From NCBI GenBank assembly GCA_032622095.1, contig CP136061.1:217586373-217650372 (forward strand): a stretch of DNA of 64,000 nt. Direction: 5' to 3'. Source of the stretch: Siphonodentalium dalli (taxonomy: Eukaryota; Mollusca; Scaphopoda; Gadilida; Siphonodentaliidae). Under the pieces are notes generated by a model. The model saw only the letters and a program-made list of their open reading frames with translations, searched no databases and had not been told where the DNA came from. The position numbers were made by a program, and so were the translations under genes. Positions 12,601 to 23,400 of the stretch are shown one piece after another. Positions within the stretch are counted from its first letter, which is position 1. Every line of letters starts with the position of its first letter.

Positions 12601-13830
12601 AACTGCATCCACCACTCACAACTTCCATTATATGATAAGCTGGGCAGAGTCTACCATTTTCATTTTGGAAGCCATATTAGATCAAATTTATTGTTTCTTT
12701 TGGTTTATTTGAGATGGAATGTTCACAAATAAAAGAAACGATCAATTATTTTGTAGACAAGATCTGCTCATCCCAAAATATCAAATGTGACCAGAACCCC
12801 AAAGTCGATTTTGGTTAAATTTCATACCGCATTCGTTATAACTTATTAGTGAAGGACCGGAGTAAACTATGATCTAATCGATTAGACATGTCATTGCTGT
12901 AATGATCAGTTGACACGACCATTGAAAGAATATACCCATTGTTTCCCAATTCAGACAGCAACAAGTGATAAACAGAAGTGATAGAAAATAGTATTTTTCA
13001 CATCGGGTGGCCATTTTTGGTACTGATTTTTAAGTTTTTACATAGAGCTAGCATAATGGCATCATAAAGAGGTATACATTCGTATTTATTTAGTCAATTT
13101 TATTCATCAACCACTACTTATAATGGATTGAATGACACTATGATCAATATCCGCCATTTTCCAAATTTTGACCGCCATTTTGAGACAAAGCGCCAATTAT
13201 GGTTTCATTGAATTGGAGTATTCATAGATATTGGTATGCCCAACTTACATTGTACAGTTCTGTCCATTTCTTGTTGATATATGGCTGTAATCACAATGGC
13301 GAGTTTTGTGGAATTTTATACCGCGTTCTGTAAAATCAAATTTTTGAGGGTGTAGATGAGTCTGGGACCCCATTTATGGTATCTTTCATTGCTCCAATGC
13401 TGAATTAACATGAATAAGCCTAAATCAAGATCGTCAGTCTGAACCATTATCAAACAACAGGAATTGATCTTTAAGATATTAGGCAAAAACTTCAAATGTT
13501 CGAGTTTAGGCCGCCATTTTGGCGGCCATCTGGGACGATGGGTTCCATTTTTGCCATAAACAGGTGGGACAATATTTTACCTTTGCAAAAATGTATACAT
13601 TTGTATACATATGACAACATTTGTTCTCACTATTATCGAATTAATCTCAGTCAGAGTATCTTTTGACTAACGGCAGCCATGTTGGACGCCATCTTGGATC
13701 CTGAATTTTGCCCAAAGCGGATTTTAGCGGATTTTGGATATGTTATACACGAGATTCTCCCGCGTCGAATGACACCAAAACCGCTTCTTTACCAATTTCT
13801 TCTGGGTCTAACCCTCCGACGACCACACTA
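9642..13830. mobile_element. Large foldback element with about 680-bp inverted arms
   Basis: The ends read TAGTGTGGTCGT and ACGACCACACTA. The left arm (about 9650-10340) matches the reverse complement of 13140-13815: GACCCAGAAGAAATTGGTAA, ATATCCAAAATCCGC and AAGATGGCGTCCAACATGG occur in both. The left arm is also partly repeated in direct orientation at about 10340-10680. AAGATGGC/AAAATGGCGG words recur throughout. No transposase is visible, so it is probably non-autonomous. Exact ends and target duplication are uncertain (possibly AGA). Confidence 0.7.
10690..13130. other. Unassigned interior of the foldback element
   Basis: Not shared with the arms. It has modest ORFs (plus 10781-11098, minus 10962-11390, overlapping plus ORFs 12353-12635) without any motif I recognise. 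They could be cargo, host DNA trapped between arms, or chance. Confidence 0.4.
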
Positions 13831-14061
13831 AGAAGGGAAAAAGTAACTAAAAACAATGTTCATTTGAGACAATAGATACTTACCAGAAGATGAAGCCTAA
13901 GCAGAATGAGGTCACCAGAATTGGTGATGCTGGCCCGCTGTAAGGGATAGCATCACTAAATTCACCCTCTGGGGGACTTCATTCTGCAAATGACATACAC
14001 ACTATTTGCAGGCTTGGTGTTGAGCTCTCCCAGTCTGACCAACACCCACACAGTATATCAT

Positions 14062-14335
14062 ATGAACAAGCGAGATCACTGGGTTGCGGCCGTATTGGAT
14101 TGATCCAGCCCCGTTCCATGGTTTCAGAGATTCATCGAACTCCGGTTCCGTGGTTTAAGTTCTGGAATAACATTTCCATATATGGAACTTTTGAATAATT
14201 CATGACTTCCATATATGGAATGCTACTCCAGAACTTTGATCTGTTCCACTAAAACCACGTAACCGGGCCTGGTGGATCCAATATGGCTGCGAGTTAGTGA
14301 CGGGCGTATTGTCATATATTGATTGTATTAGGTGA
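14062..14335. mobile_element. Palindromic family F element
   Basis: Inverted ends built on AAGCGAGATCACTGGGTTGC and its degenerate complement near 14283-14305, with inner arms TCCATATATGGAA and CTCCAGAACTTTGA. Related copies lie at 47555-47710 and 56965-57910. Non-coding. Confidence 0.55.
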
Positions 14336-14954
14336 AAGAAGGGACATGTTAAGTAGCATTCAGACGACTGCTTCTTTGGTCTGTTGAGATGACACGAGTT
14401 GTCTGCATTAAACCATTCAAATGTGTGCGTCGCATTATAACGCAGAGCTTCAGATTGCTGCTGATAAGTTAGATTTTGGAATAAATATAATATTGCAAAT
14501 CAATCTATCTGTTAAAAATGAATTGTATGATAATGTCTTTATTGACATAAATACAAACAAATTTCCTTTGTTTCGCAGACAACCACCCGTTTAATTACCA
14601 CATAAGGTATGCATTGTAGCTTGCACTGCCTTGAAATTAGAACCTCTTTGTTGTGTGTGCTAATGAATACAATGTAACAGACACATCGCAGCCATCTTAA
14701 ATGCCTTAGAGTTATTGTCTGTATTCAAATTTCAACATGCCAATGCACACCACAACTGACTCAACAGATTCGTCCTAACACTCCTGCATGATGCTGATCA
14801 TGTATAACAAGCTAACTGGTACTCGGTAAGCGTTGGAGTTGTGGGAGACAAACTTTGAAACACAGTTGATAAACCAGTCATGGCCAGTGGATCTTCCTAA
14901 CCCGAGTGTCGCTGAGAGAGGCACTGTGGTCACCCATCCAGGTATAAACCGGGC

Positions 14955-15384
14955 TCACATCTGAGCTTAGTGTGCCTGTCATTTGCAGAATGAGGTCCCC
15001 AGAGGGTGAATTTAGTGATGCTATCCTGCACAGCAGGCTAGCATCACCAAAATCACCCTCTAGGGACATCATTCTGCATGGCCTCATCTGTTATGGGAGA
15101 CATAGACTCAAACTGAAATTCCCAAATGGTGAATATTGTGATGTACACCCATTGGGAACCTCGATTATGCAATGTGGCCTGTGCCAATTGGGGATACAGG
15201 GAAACTAAAACTATAGAAATTTGATAAAATAAACTTTCCAGAGAAGATTAGGCCTAAGCAGAATGAGGTCCTCCGAGGGTGAAGTTGTTGATTCTAGCCC
15301 GCTATGCGGTGTATCGTTACTAAATTCACCCTCTGGGGACCTCATTCTGCAAATGACAGGCACCTTATGCTCAGGCCTGACCAG
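14955..15384. mobile_element. Family C MITE, subfamily with TGAGCTTAGTGTGCCTGTC ends
   Basis: Two palindromes (14990-15078 and 15262-15352) on AGAATGAGGTCC.CAGAGGGTGA are separated by the family spacer with GATGTACACCCATTGGGAAC. The outer arms pair CTTAGTGTGCCTGTCATTTG with CAAATGACAGGCACCTTATG. The target duplication was not resolved. Confidence 0.75.
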
Positions 15385-15400
15385 GCTCCCTATTGCTTAA

Positions 15401-15595
15401 CCCTTTCAATACTAAATACTCATTGATCAGTAGTTGTCCATTAGGATGTTTGGGTGTCTGAACATCTCCCTTAATATATAGAACCCCATCTGCTATTTTA
15501 TTATCTATTTTTCCTGAACACCCCTCCAGATGAAGAATAGACCATTCCAATGTATACTTATATAATTGAATGGGAGAACCCATTTATCATGACCC
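15401..15595. mobile_element. Family G (TTAA-flanked) MITE fragment
   Basis: TTAA at 15397-15400 is followed by CCCTTTCAATACTAAATACT, then the family body (TCTGAACATCTCCCTTA, ATGAAGAATAGACCATTCCA, AATTGAATGGGAGAACCCAT). The right TTAA end is missing. Relatives are at 21432, 27296 and about 56090. Confidence 0.6.
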
Positions 15596-15655
15596 GACCC
15601 CCTTAGGAGGTTCGGGGCATATAGCCGAGGTCTCTGTCCGTTCATCCATCGGGGC

Positions 15656-16223
15656 CAGGCTTGTCAAAGTACCGCTGTTACCAAGGTAGTCGGTACCGGT
15701 ACTGCGTTGGAACCGCGGTATGGTACTGGTGTTGTATAGTTTATTCCACTACATATCACACATTTAAAAGAGTATATTCTAATGTGGTAATTACTGGTAA
15801 TGTATGGCACTAAGTTGTGCCAGTTTTTGGTGATTGTTGTGGATGACAAATACAACCATGTATCCTAATGCACGTATGTCACAGCAGCCACACATACATG
15901 TGTGACATACATGCATTAGTATAGTCTGAAATAGTTGGATTTATCACCCACAACAATCACCTAAAATGTGCCATAATTTAGGCAGCCTGATAGGTGTTAG
16001 AACTTTTATGTTTAGGGCTTCAGACGCTCAAATACATACATCGGAAAGATGGGTATATATGACAATTTAAACTGAAATAAATGTTATGTACACACTTAAA
16101 AGAGCAAAGTTCCTTCAATTTTAATCGATCTATACTGATCTATTTACTGTTTTTGGCGAGTACCGAGAACCGTCGGTACTGAGTATCAGAACCGGTACCG
16201 TTGAAACGGCCAAGTACCGCCTG
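15656..16223. mobile_element. hAT-type non-autonomous element with 8-bp target duplication
   Basis: ATCGGGGC is duplicated exactly at 15648-15655 and 16224-16231. The element begins CAGGC and ends GCCTG. The subterminal arms are rich in GGTACCGGTAC and its complement (15690-15720 and 16180-16200). Length is 568 bp, without a transposase ORF. Confidence 0.75.
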
Positions 16224-16724
16224 ATCGGGGCATCCGTCTGATCATATCACCTTGTAACTCGGGTGTAAATTATCTGATTTGGTTGTCCATTGGCATGGTG
16301 ATAGCACAGGTTGGGGGAAATGATACACGGGTTTTGTCCATTAATTTTGACCAGAGTCGCAGCCCTTGTTTGATTTGGAAATTTTTGAATTTTGCATCCG
16401 TACCAACATTTCAGCTTGTAACTCGGGTATTATGCCATGCTTGGCGTGCGTTTGTTATAGAAATGGTATTCTAGTGGGAACCAGATTTCAATGAGCTATC
16501 ACCCTTTTGGCTTGTTCCTACAGTGGAATCTTAAGGTCTTTTTTCGCTCTGCATGTGATGTGTTGCACACAACATGACCTGTACACATCAAATGAGACCC
16601 ACAAATGTTTGAAGTATGGACAACCATAGTTATCAGATAAAAATTGCGGATTATTTCAGTTTCCAACTGGTTTAGGGACAGTCCGACAATGGCTGAACAA
16701 AAACAATGGTTAGATCAATGTAAT

Positions 16725-17075
16725 TAAGGATGGTCTCTCTTCCTAAACACATTTTAATAGTTTCCGGGGTATAAAATAATAAGTATGAGTCCAGAAACAC
16801 TTCTATCAATTAATATGTATCTTCTATCAATATTTTCTTATATAATGAGATAATCAAGTGGGACATTTTTTCGTTACTATTTTTAGATAGTTATGCCACA
16901 TGCTACACTCTGAACGACTGCGAGCCATAAAATGTCCCAAATTGATTGTATGTATATTAAACCAGAAAATTTTAAACAAAATCAGTATTAATTGATAGAA
17001 GCGTATCCAGACAGGAGTATTCGATTCATATTTATTACTTTATGATCAGGAAACTATATAAAACTTGTCACATGA
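16725..17075. mobile_element. Family E inverted-repeat element, copy 1
   Basis: Left arm CTCTTCCTAAACACATTTTA..TAGTTTCCGGGGTATAAAAT and right arm ATTCATATTTATTACTTTAT..GAAACTATATAAAACTTG are inverted copies of each other. The middle holds GGGACATTTTTTCGTTACTA and GAGCCATAAAATGTCCC. Other copies lie at about 18218-18720, 30198-31800 and 39537-39850. Confidence 0.65.
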
Positions 17076-17389
17076 AGAAATAGACCATATTCAAGCAACA
17101 TAAAGCCCAGTTTCATCCTGGATTTGAGATTAAAAATAAAATTTGTCATGTGGGCATTACCCGTAACTGCATTCACCAAATACAACTTCAACACTGCTAT
17201 AGATAATGAATACTTTAATAAGAACATATAAATAACAATGATGAGTGTAAAAGATGGGAGACGACTCCACAATGCATTTCTCTTCAGCTGCCTCTCTGTG
17301 GAGAACACTGCCTTTCTGTGGAGAACACTATGTTCACTTGCATGATTTATATCACAGCTGTCTGCTCTTAAAATGGAAGTCACTTGCTT

Positions 17390-17418
17390 CTACTTCCCTT
17401 TCTCTTTAAAATAATCCG
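17390..17418 (-). CDS. PFN4: PFN4 last exon, distal copy
   Basis: The acceptor CTTTTCAG lies at 17419-17426. The exon supplies CG to finish an Ala codon (phase 1), then DYFKEKGK and TAG. It is the expected end of profilin-4 (vertebrate DYLRKKG-type end). A near-identical copy lies 600 bp closer to exon 19467-19572. Confidence 0.8.
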
Positions 17419-20400
17419 CTGAAAAGAAATGAATAATGACATAGAAGTAAGAACTGATGAATTAACACTTTCATGAGGATGAAGCTCGGGTGCAGCATTA
17501 AAGATCCTGTGCCAGTGCATTCTCTTATACCCCAGCAATGAGTTGTGGGGGGGGGGGTATACTGGAATCGTCTTATCCATCCATCTGTCTATCAATTTTG
17601 TCCTGAGCTTTTATTCCTACATTTTTAGGTCAATTTTTTTGAAACTTTTCACAGATATTTAGTACCATAGAAACCTGTGCACCTGTGATTATGAAGTCTG
17701 TTTGACTTTTTTTTGTATAGTTATCCCCGTTTTTCGACTTAGAAAATGTTCAATACAGGGGTATACCTTGGTCCAAGCTTTTATTCCTACATTTTTTTGT
17801 CAATTTTTTGAAACTTTGCACAGATATTTATTACCATGGGAACCTGTGCACTTTCGATTATGAGGTCTGTCAGACTCTTTTTCGTGGAGTTATCCCCCTT
17901 TTTTGGGGGGAGACTCACATATATAAGAGAATGCATTGGCACAGGGATTTCGCAAAATTTCAAGGAAGGTTAAAATGGAAGTCACTTGCTTTTACTTCCT
18001 TTCTCTTTAAAATAATCAGCTAAAAAAGAAAGATAAATGACATAGAAGTATGAACTGATGAATTAGGTAACAATTACCCTAAACAAAATTTCCGATGTCT
18101 GGCTTTTGGAACTTGGGACATTCAGCCTTTATAAACTCACCCCATGCAACCATTCGTGTATTATTTCAGACTCATCCACAAAATGCACTTCACAAATTCT
18201 TGGGGCATGATGTAGACTAGCAAAATATCCAAATAACAGTTTGCCTTGATGGAGAGCAATAACATTATAGAGTTCTCAATCTCGCTTCGCTCCAAACATT
18301 GCCTGAAGTTTCTCTTCTAAAAGTAGGCCATAAAGCTGTACCGAAAGGTACGTATTATACCAGAGAAATCAAAATAAAATTAATATTCATTGATTGAAAT
18401 TTTTCCAGACAGGTGTCTGATTCATATTTATTATTTTATACCCCGGAAACTACAGTAATGCTCTAATTAATCGACCTCTTAACCAAAGCAGAATTATGGG
18501 TAACTTTTCAGGATTTAGTCGGAAATATGGCTTGTTGCCATTCATCGGAAAGCTCTCGGGGAGAGCTTTCCGATGAATGGCAACAAGCCATATTTCCGAC
18601 TAAATCCTGAAAAGTTACCCATAATTCTGCTTTGGTTAAGAGGTCGATTAATTAGAGCATTACTGTATATAAAACTTGTTAGGAAGAGATATACTATATT
18701 TATCTTATTAGCTGGACACCACTACAAATCAATCCAAAGTGCAAGCCTTGAAATAGTTTGTCTCTCATTTGAAAAATGAGGTACCCAGAGGGTGAATTTA
18801 GTAATTCTATGCTGCATGGTGGGCTATTTTCATCAAATTCACCCTCTGGAACCTCATTCTGCTGAGGTCTCAACTGCTATGGGAGACCTTGGATCAGATT
18901 GAAGTTCCCCAGTTGAAGTTAGTGATGTTCACCCATTAGTCACCTCAATTATGCATTTTATCTTCTGCAAATTAGGGGATGTAAAAACTGAACAGAAGGG
19001 AAAAAGTAACTAAAAACAATTTGAGACTGTAGATACTTCCCAGAAGATGAGGCCTATGCAGAATGAGGTCCCCATAGGGTGCATTTAGTGATGCTAGCCC
19101 ACTGTATGGGGTAGTCACTAAATTCACCATCTGGGGACCTCATTCTGCAAATGACAGATACGCTATTTCAAGGCTTGCCAAAGAGGTTTCACTGCCTGTC
19201 ACCTACAGATCTGCTTTGAACATCCCTACAAATGACAAATTGACAAATTCTATTGTATAATTTCGGAACTCAGTTGTAGAATGTATTCAGTAATCAAAAG
19301 GTTAAGGTTTTTACAGATGTGCCACTAATCATAGAAATAAGTTCGGAACAGACATGAAAGTAATTTGCAGTGGAAACCAGCTATATTGCTTCCAGTAATG
19401 AAAGTATAACCAGTATGGTTTGGTGTGCAGTCTAATATAAGCAACATTTTATCAATAGCCACTCACCCAGCTTTTCCACTGCTTCTACACACACGCTTGG
19501 ATACATGCTTTCTGTGTATGTTGCAACCAGCAGTAAGGAAACAGTTTTCACGAGTATTAAACCTTTCTTGTTCTGAAAAGTAGTCAATGATAATAACTTT
19601 ATCACAACATAGCAATTTAATTACCAGATATGGTGCAATATGTCCATTTATAAGGCAATGTGCAGAATTCTTTTATAAGTTTGAGAAGTATTACTTATAA
19701 TTATAACTGGACATATGTTCCACTATCAAGAGTCTGAACAAAAAAATAACCCCTGAAGTTGAGAATCATGTTTGAATGTTACATGTACAGGTTCAAAGGT
19801 TACCAATCTTACATGACAATCCAATCTTACATCTGTACTGAACCAAGGGATAAAACTCTATGTTCAACTCTGTGTTATTTCTCTTTCAATGTTTGAACTA
19901 TGGTTTTAGAGTTATGATTTCAGAAATAATAATACCCCTTCTCATAGATTTGGGGGGATACTGGATTACATGGAACCCCCCCCCCCCCCCCATTTTGTTC
20001 ATGTGTTGGTCTGTCCAAGCAGATATATCAGCCACTGGGTGTCGATTGTCAATGAAATTCGGTATGAATTTTCACCATCATGATGGCTTTGAAATGACTG
20101 TCAAACCTGCATTTTCCATTCTATTTGAGTTATCTGATCTGATCTCAATGAAATTTGGTGTAGATGTTCACCATAATAATGGCTTTCAAAGGAGAAGCAA
20201 ATGATGTTATTTGCGATAGTTTGAAACATCTGTCTGGGATGTTGATATCACTATACATTGTGGTAATTTACCGAGTATGTGAATAAAGGGGCATCTTTCC
20301 CATGTCTTTGTGATGGGAATTTTAGATTAATGCTTAATTGAATTTTACATTAGTGCTTAATTGTGCCTCATATTTGGAAACAAGTCCTCAGATGACCTAG

Positions 20401-23400
20401 ATCAACGATCTCAAAATCCCTTAAGTACTGGCCATTTGAGTAGTTTTGACAAATGGCTGATAGTTTGATCACTCCAAACTCAATTTAATTTTGGCCTCTA
20501 AAATTCCAACTGGAATCAGAATAACACAAGTAGTTACATGGATAAAGGGACTCAGAATTTTAGTACTGCGTCAATAATAACACAAATATACAAGTATGTC
20601 AACAAACTCTTTTTGTGCTATTTAAGAGATATGCCTTAAACATGTACACTCACATTTTTACCATAAATTGAGTTCTTGTCAGCTCGGACACATTTATAGT
20701 TCTTTTCCTCGAAGTAGACTCCTTCCTCCCTGGTTTGGGGTGGGTTCTTGAATGCATCCAGCAAACTTAGCACCTGGTCTGGGTACAGCTGGAAGAAGAA
20801 CAATAATGACAAATATTGACAAATGACAAATGATGTAATGATATTAGGGCCAATCGTGGTTTGCAGTCATATCGAATGAAATCAGGGGTGAATAGCATGT
20901 AAAAAATAATTTAATTAGACTATATTCAGCCAGCGACCAAATTGATGCGTGCCTGTGTTATTGCTCGCAAATGCAACACATGGTTTGATTCATATCCGTA
21001 AAATGTTTTCAGTATAATCAATGACCTCCAAAATCTGCGTAATTTGTGTTGCCTCATCTCTAAAGTATTCTAAGAACTATTGAGATGTTAAGTGTTCTTC
21101 ACAAACCCATACCAATGTATGTATAAGTTGCAACTTTTTAATTCAAATTCGCATGGGTGACTGTGTTAGTAGTTAAAGTGATAAATTGCTACTCCCGATC
21201 TGCTGACACACAACAATTTGCACTGTGTGAAGTATATATTTTTATTCCTAATTTAATTCAAAATCAAAACAAGTACAGTAATGCCCTAAATAATCGACTC
21301 CTTAATCACAGCAGAATTATGGGTAACTTTTCAGGATTTAGTCGGAAATATGGCTTATTGCCATTCATTGGAAAGCTCTCACTGAGAGCTTTCCAATGAA
21401 TGGCAACAAGCCATATTTCCGCATGGCTTAACACTCTCCTGGAATCTCTCATTCAGTTATAAAAGTATACATTGGAATGGTTTATTATTCATCTGGAGGG
21501 ATGTTCAGGGACATTGAGCAGACGGCAGACAATAATAAGTGCAGAAGGAATCCTATTGATTTTAGTGGGAAATGTTCAGATAATAACAAACTTCTCGAAC
21601 TTATTATATGAACATTTCCTAAGGGATAACTACTCATCAATGACTAATTAGTAAAGAAAGGGTTAACCCTTTGAGTGCCAGGTCGATTTTTGTATCAACC
21701 CATATACCCTGTGCCAATACATTCTCTTATATATGCGAGTCGACCATAGGTCGCCTCGCATATATAAGAGAATGCATTGGACTAACAATTTTTTTTTTTT
21801 TTTACAATTTTTTACAATTTTAATTTAATTTATTCTTATATTCTTTAACAGACTTATTTTGTAGGTTTAGGGCCGATGAGATCGGCCCCTGGCACTCAAA
21901 GGGTTAATACACCTATTGTTTGTTCATAATAATGAACATAGAAAACAACTTATATATAAAGTGTTAGGAAACAGACCTAATCCAAAAATCAATCTTAAAC
22001 AGGGATTTGTTATGAGAAGATGATCAGATGCCCCTGAAAAATGGTGGTGCATTTTCCAGTAAGGTGTATATGTATTGCCTATTTTTCTGAGAAACAAGCA
22101 ACACCAAATTTTAGTTTAGATTTCTTGTTTGTTGTCAGAGTCCTTTAATCAGTCATCTTCTCCACAAGAAACAGTTCATTACTAGAAAGAAAATCCCCGA
22201 AAAGAGAACACTAACGTTATCATCCAGAAACCAAACATTTGGCATATAACTCAGGCACAACTTGTCAGACTGACCCCATATTTGAACTTGTCCAGTTCTT
22301 GTGATTAAACAACATATCAAGTTTTAAGTTGATCGAAAAATTATTGCTAGAGTTATTATCTGCAAACAAATTTTTTTTTATGTATTCCAAGTCCAACGGA
22401 GGCTATAAATCAGCAAAATGTGTTGGACCAACACCATATTCCAACTTGACCTGTTTTTCCTTGTGATTAAACCACATACAAAGTTTTGAGTTAAGAGAAA
22501 TACGAATACTAAAGTTATCATCAGGAAATCAAACAGAAATATTGACGGATGAATGAAAAAATTGATGATATAATACAAAAGTTTTCAATGAGCGTATAAT
22601 AAAATAATGAAATATGTGACCCGCCATATCAAATCCAGTCGTAAGTCGGGATTTTTTTTACCCTGTGCCAATGCATTCTCTTATATATGCGAGTCGACCT
22701 ATATAAGAGAATGCATTGGCCTAACAATTTTTTATCATTTTTTTTAAATAAATGTTTCTTACAATTTTTAGGACATAAAATAAAAAACATCCATTACCCT
22801 GCAGGGAGCCCCACACATATATAGAAGCATATAGAAGAGTGTCGTCTGCTCATGTTTGTCTGGGGCTCTGTATGGGTGAAATTATAAAATTGTTAAAGAA
22901 TACAAGAAAAAATTATTAAAATTGGAAAAATTGTTAGGCCAATGCATTCTCTTATATATGAAAGGCGACCTATGGTCGACTCGCATATATAAGAGAATGC
23001 ATTGGCACAGGGTAAAAAAATCCCGACATACGACTGGATTTGATATGGCGGGTCACATATGGTTTGAAGCCACCATGGCACATAGCTTACATTGAATCCG
23101 ACAGAACTAGCCCTGACTGAGCAGTCTTTACGTCTGACGATGGCACAGTGCTGGACGTGATCTGTGGATATTAGTGCATCGTGAAGGAGATTTTGTAGCT
23201 GATTCATCTTGACCACATCCTGGTGATAAGAAGCAAACATGTGATCAGGCACACATATAATATAAGCTGCTATCACGATTGTGATTTCAAGAAAACTCCA
23301 TAAACAGAGTTGGATGAGGAATGCTTGTATCAGCCTCAAAATTAGCTACGGCATGAAAAAGTTGTTGGCACCAATGTAGAATTTCATGCATTTCTCTTAG

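Larger units (their letters stand above)
9391..14016. mobile_element. hAT-type MITE family C, split by a 4.2 kb insertion
   Basis: The left end CAAGCCTGCAAATAG and right end CTATTTGCAGGCTTG are inverted, and GTGTTGAG is duplicated exactly at 9383-9390 and 14017-14024, an 8-bp target duplication. Each half carries a palindrome built on AATGAGGTCCCCAGAGGGTG (9424-9515 and about 13905-13990). The family spacer (TTGATGTTCACCCAT, CTGCAAATTAGGGGAT) is present on the left side up to 9641. Intact relatives at 18742 and 52098 show that 9642-13830 is foreign. Confidence 0.85.

Noticed and set aside
20654-20662. Donor TATG|GTAAAA for the PFN4 exon
   Set aside because: It gives phase 1 while the next acceptor needs phase 0; the GTGAGT 8 nt further gives YGKN|NKKG, matching the family.
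22893-23339. A single 148-residue minus-strand protein with a hydrophobic N-terminal stretch
   Set aside because: Only its middle (23091-23219) is coding. The hydrophobic N-terminal part is intron upstream of a good acceptor and the C-terminal part runs past a GTAAGC donor into a MITE.
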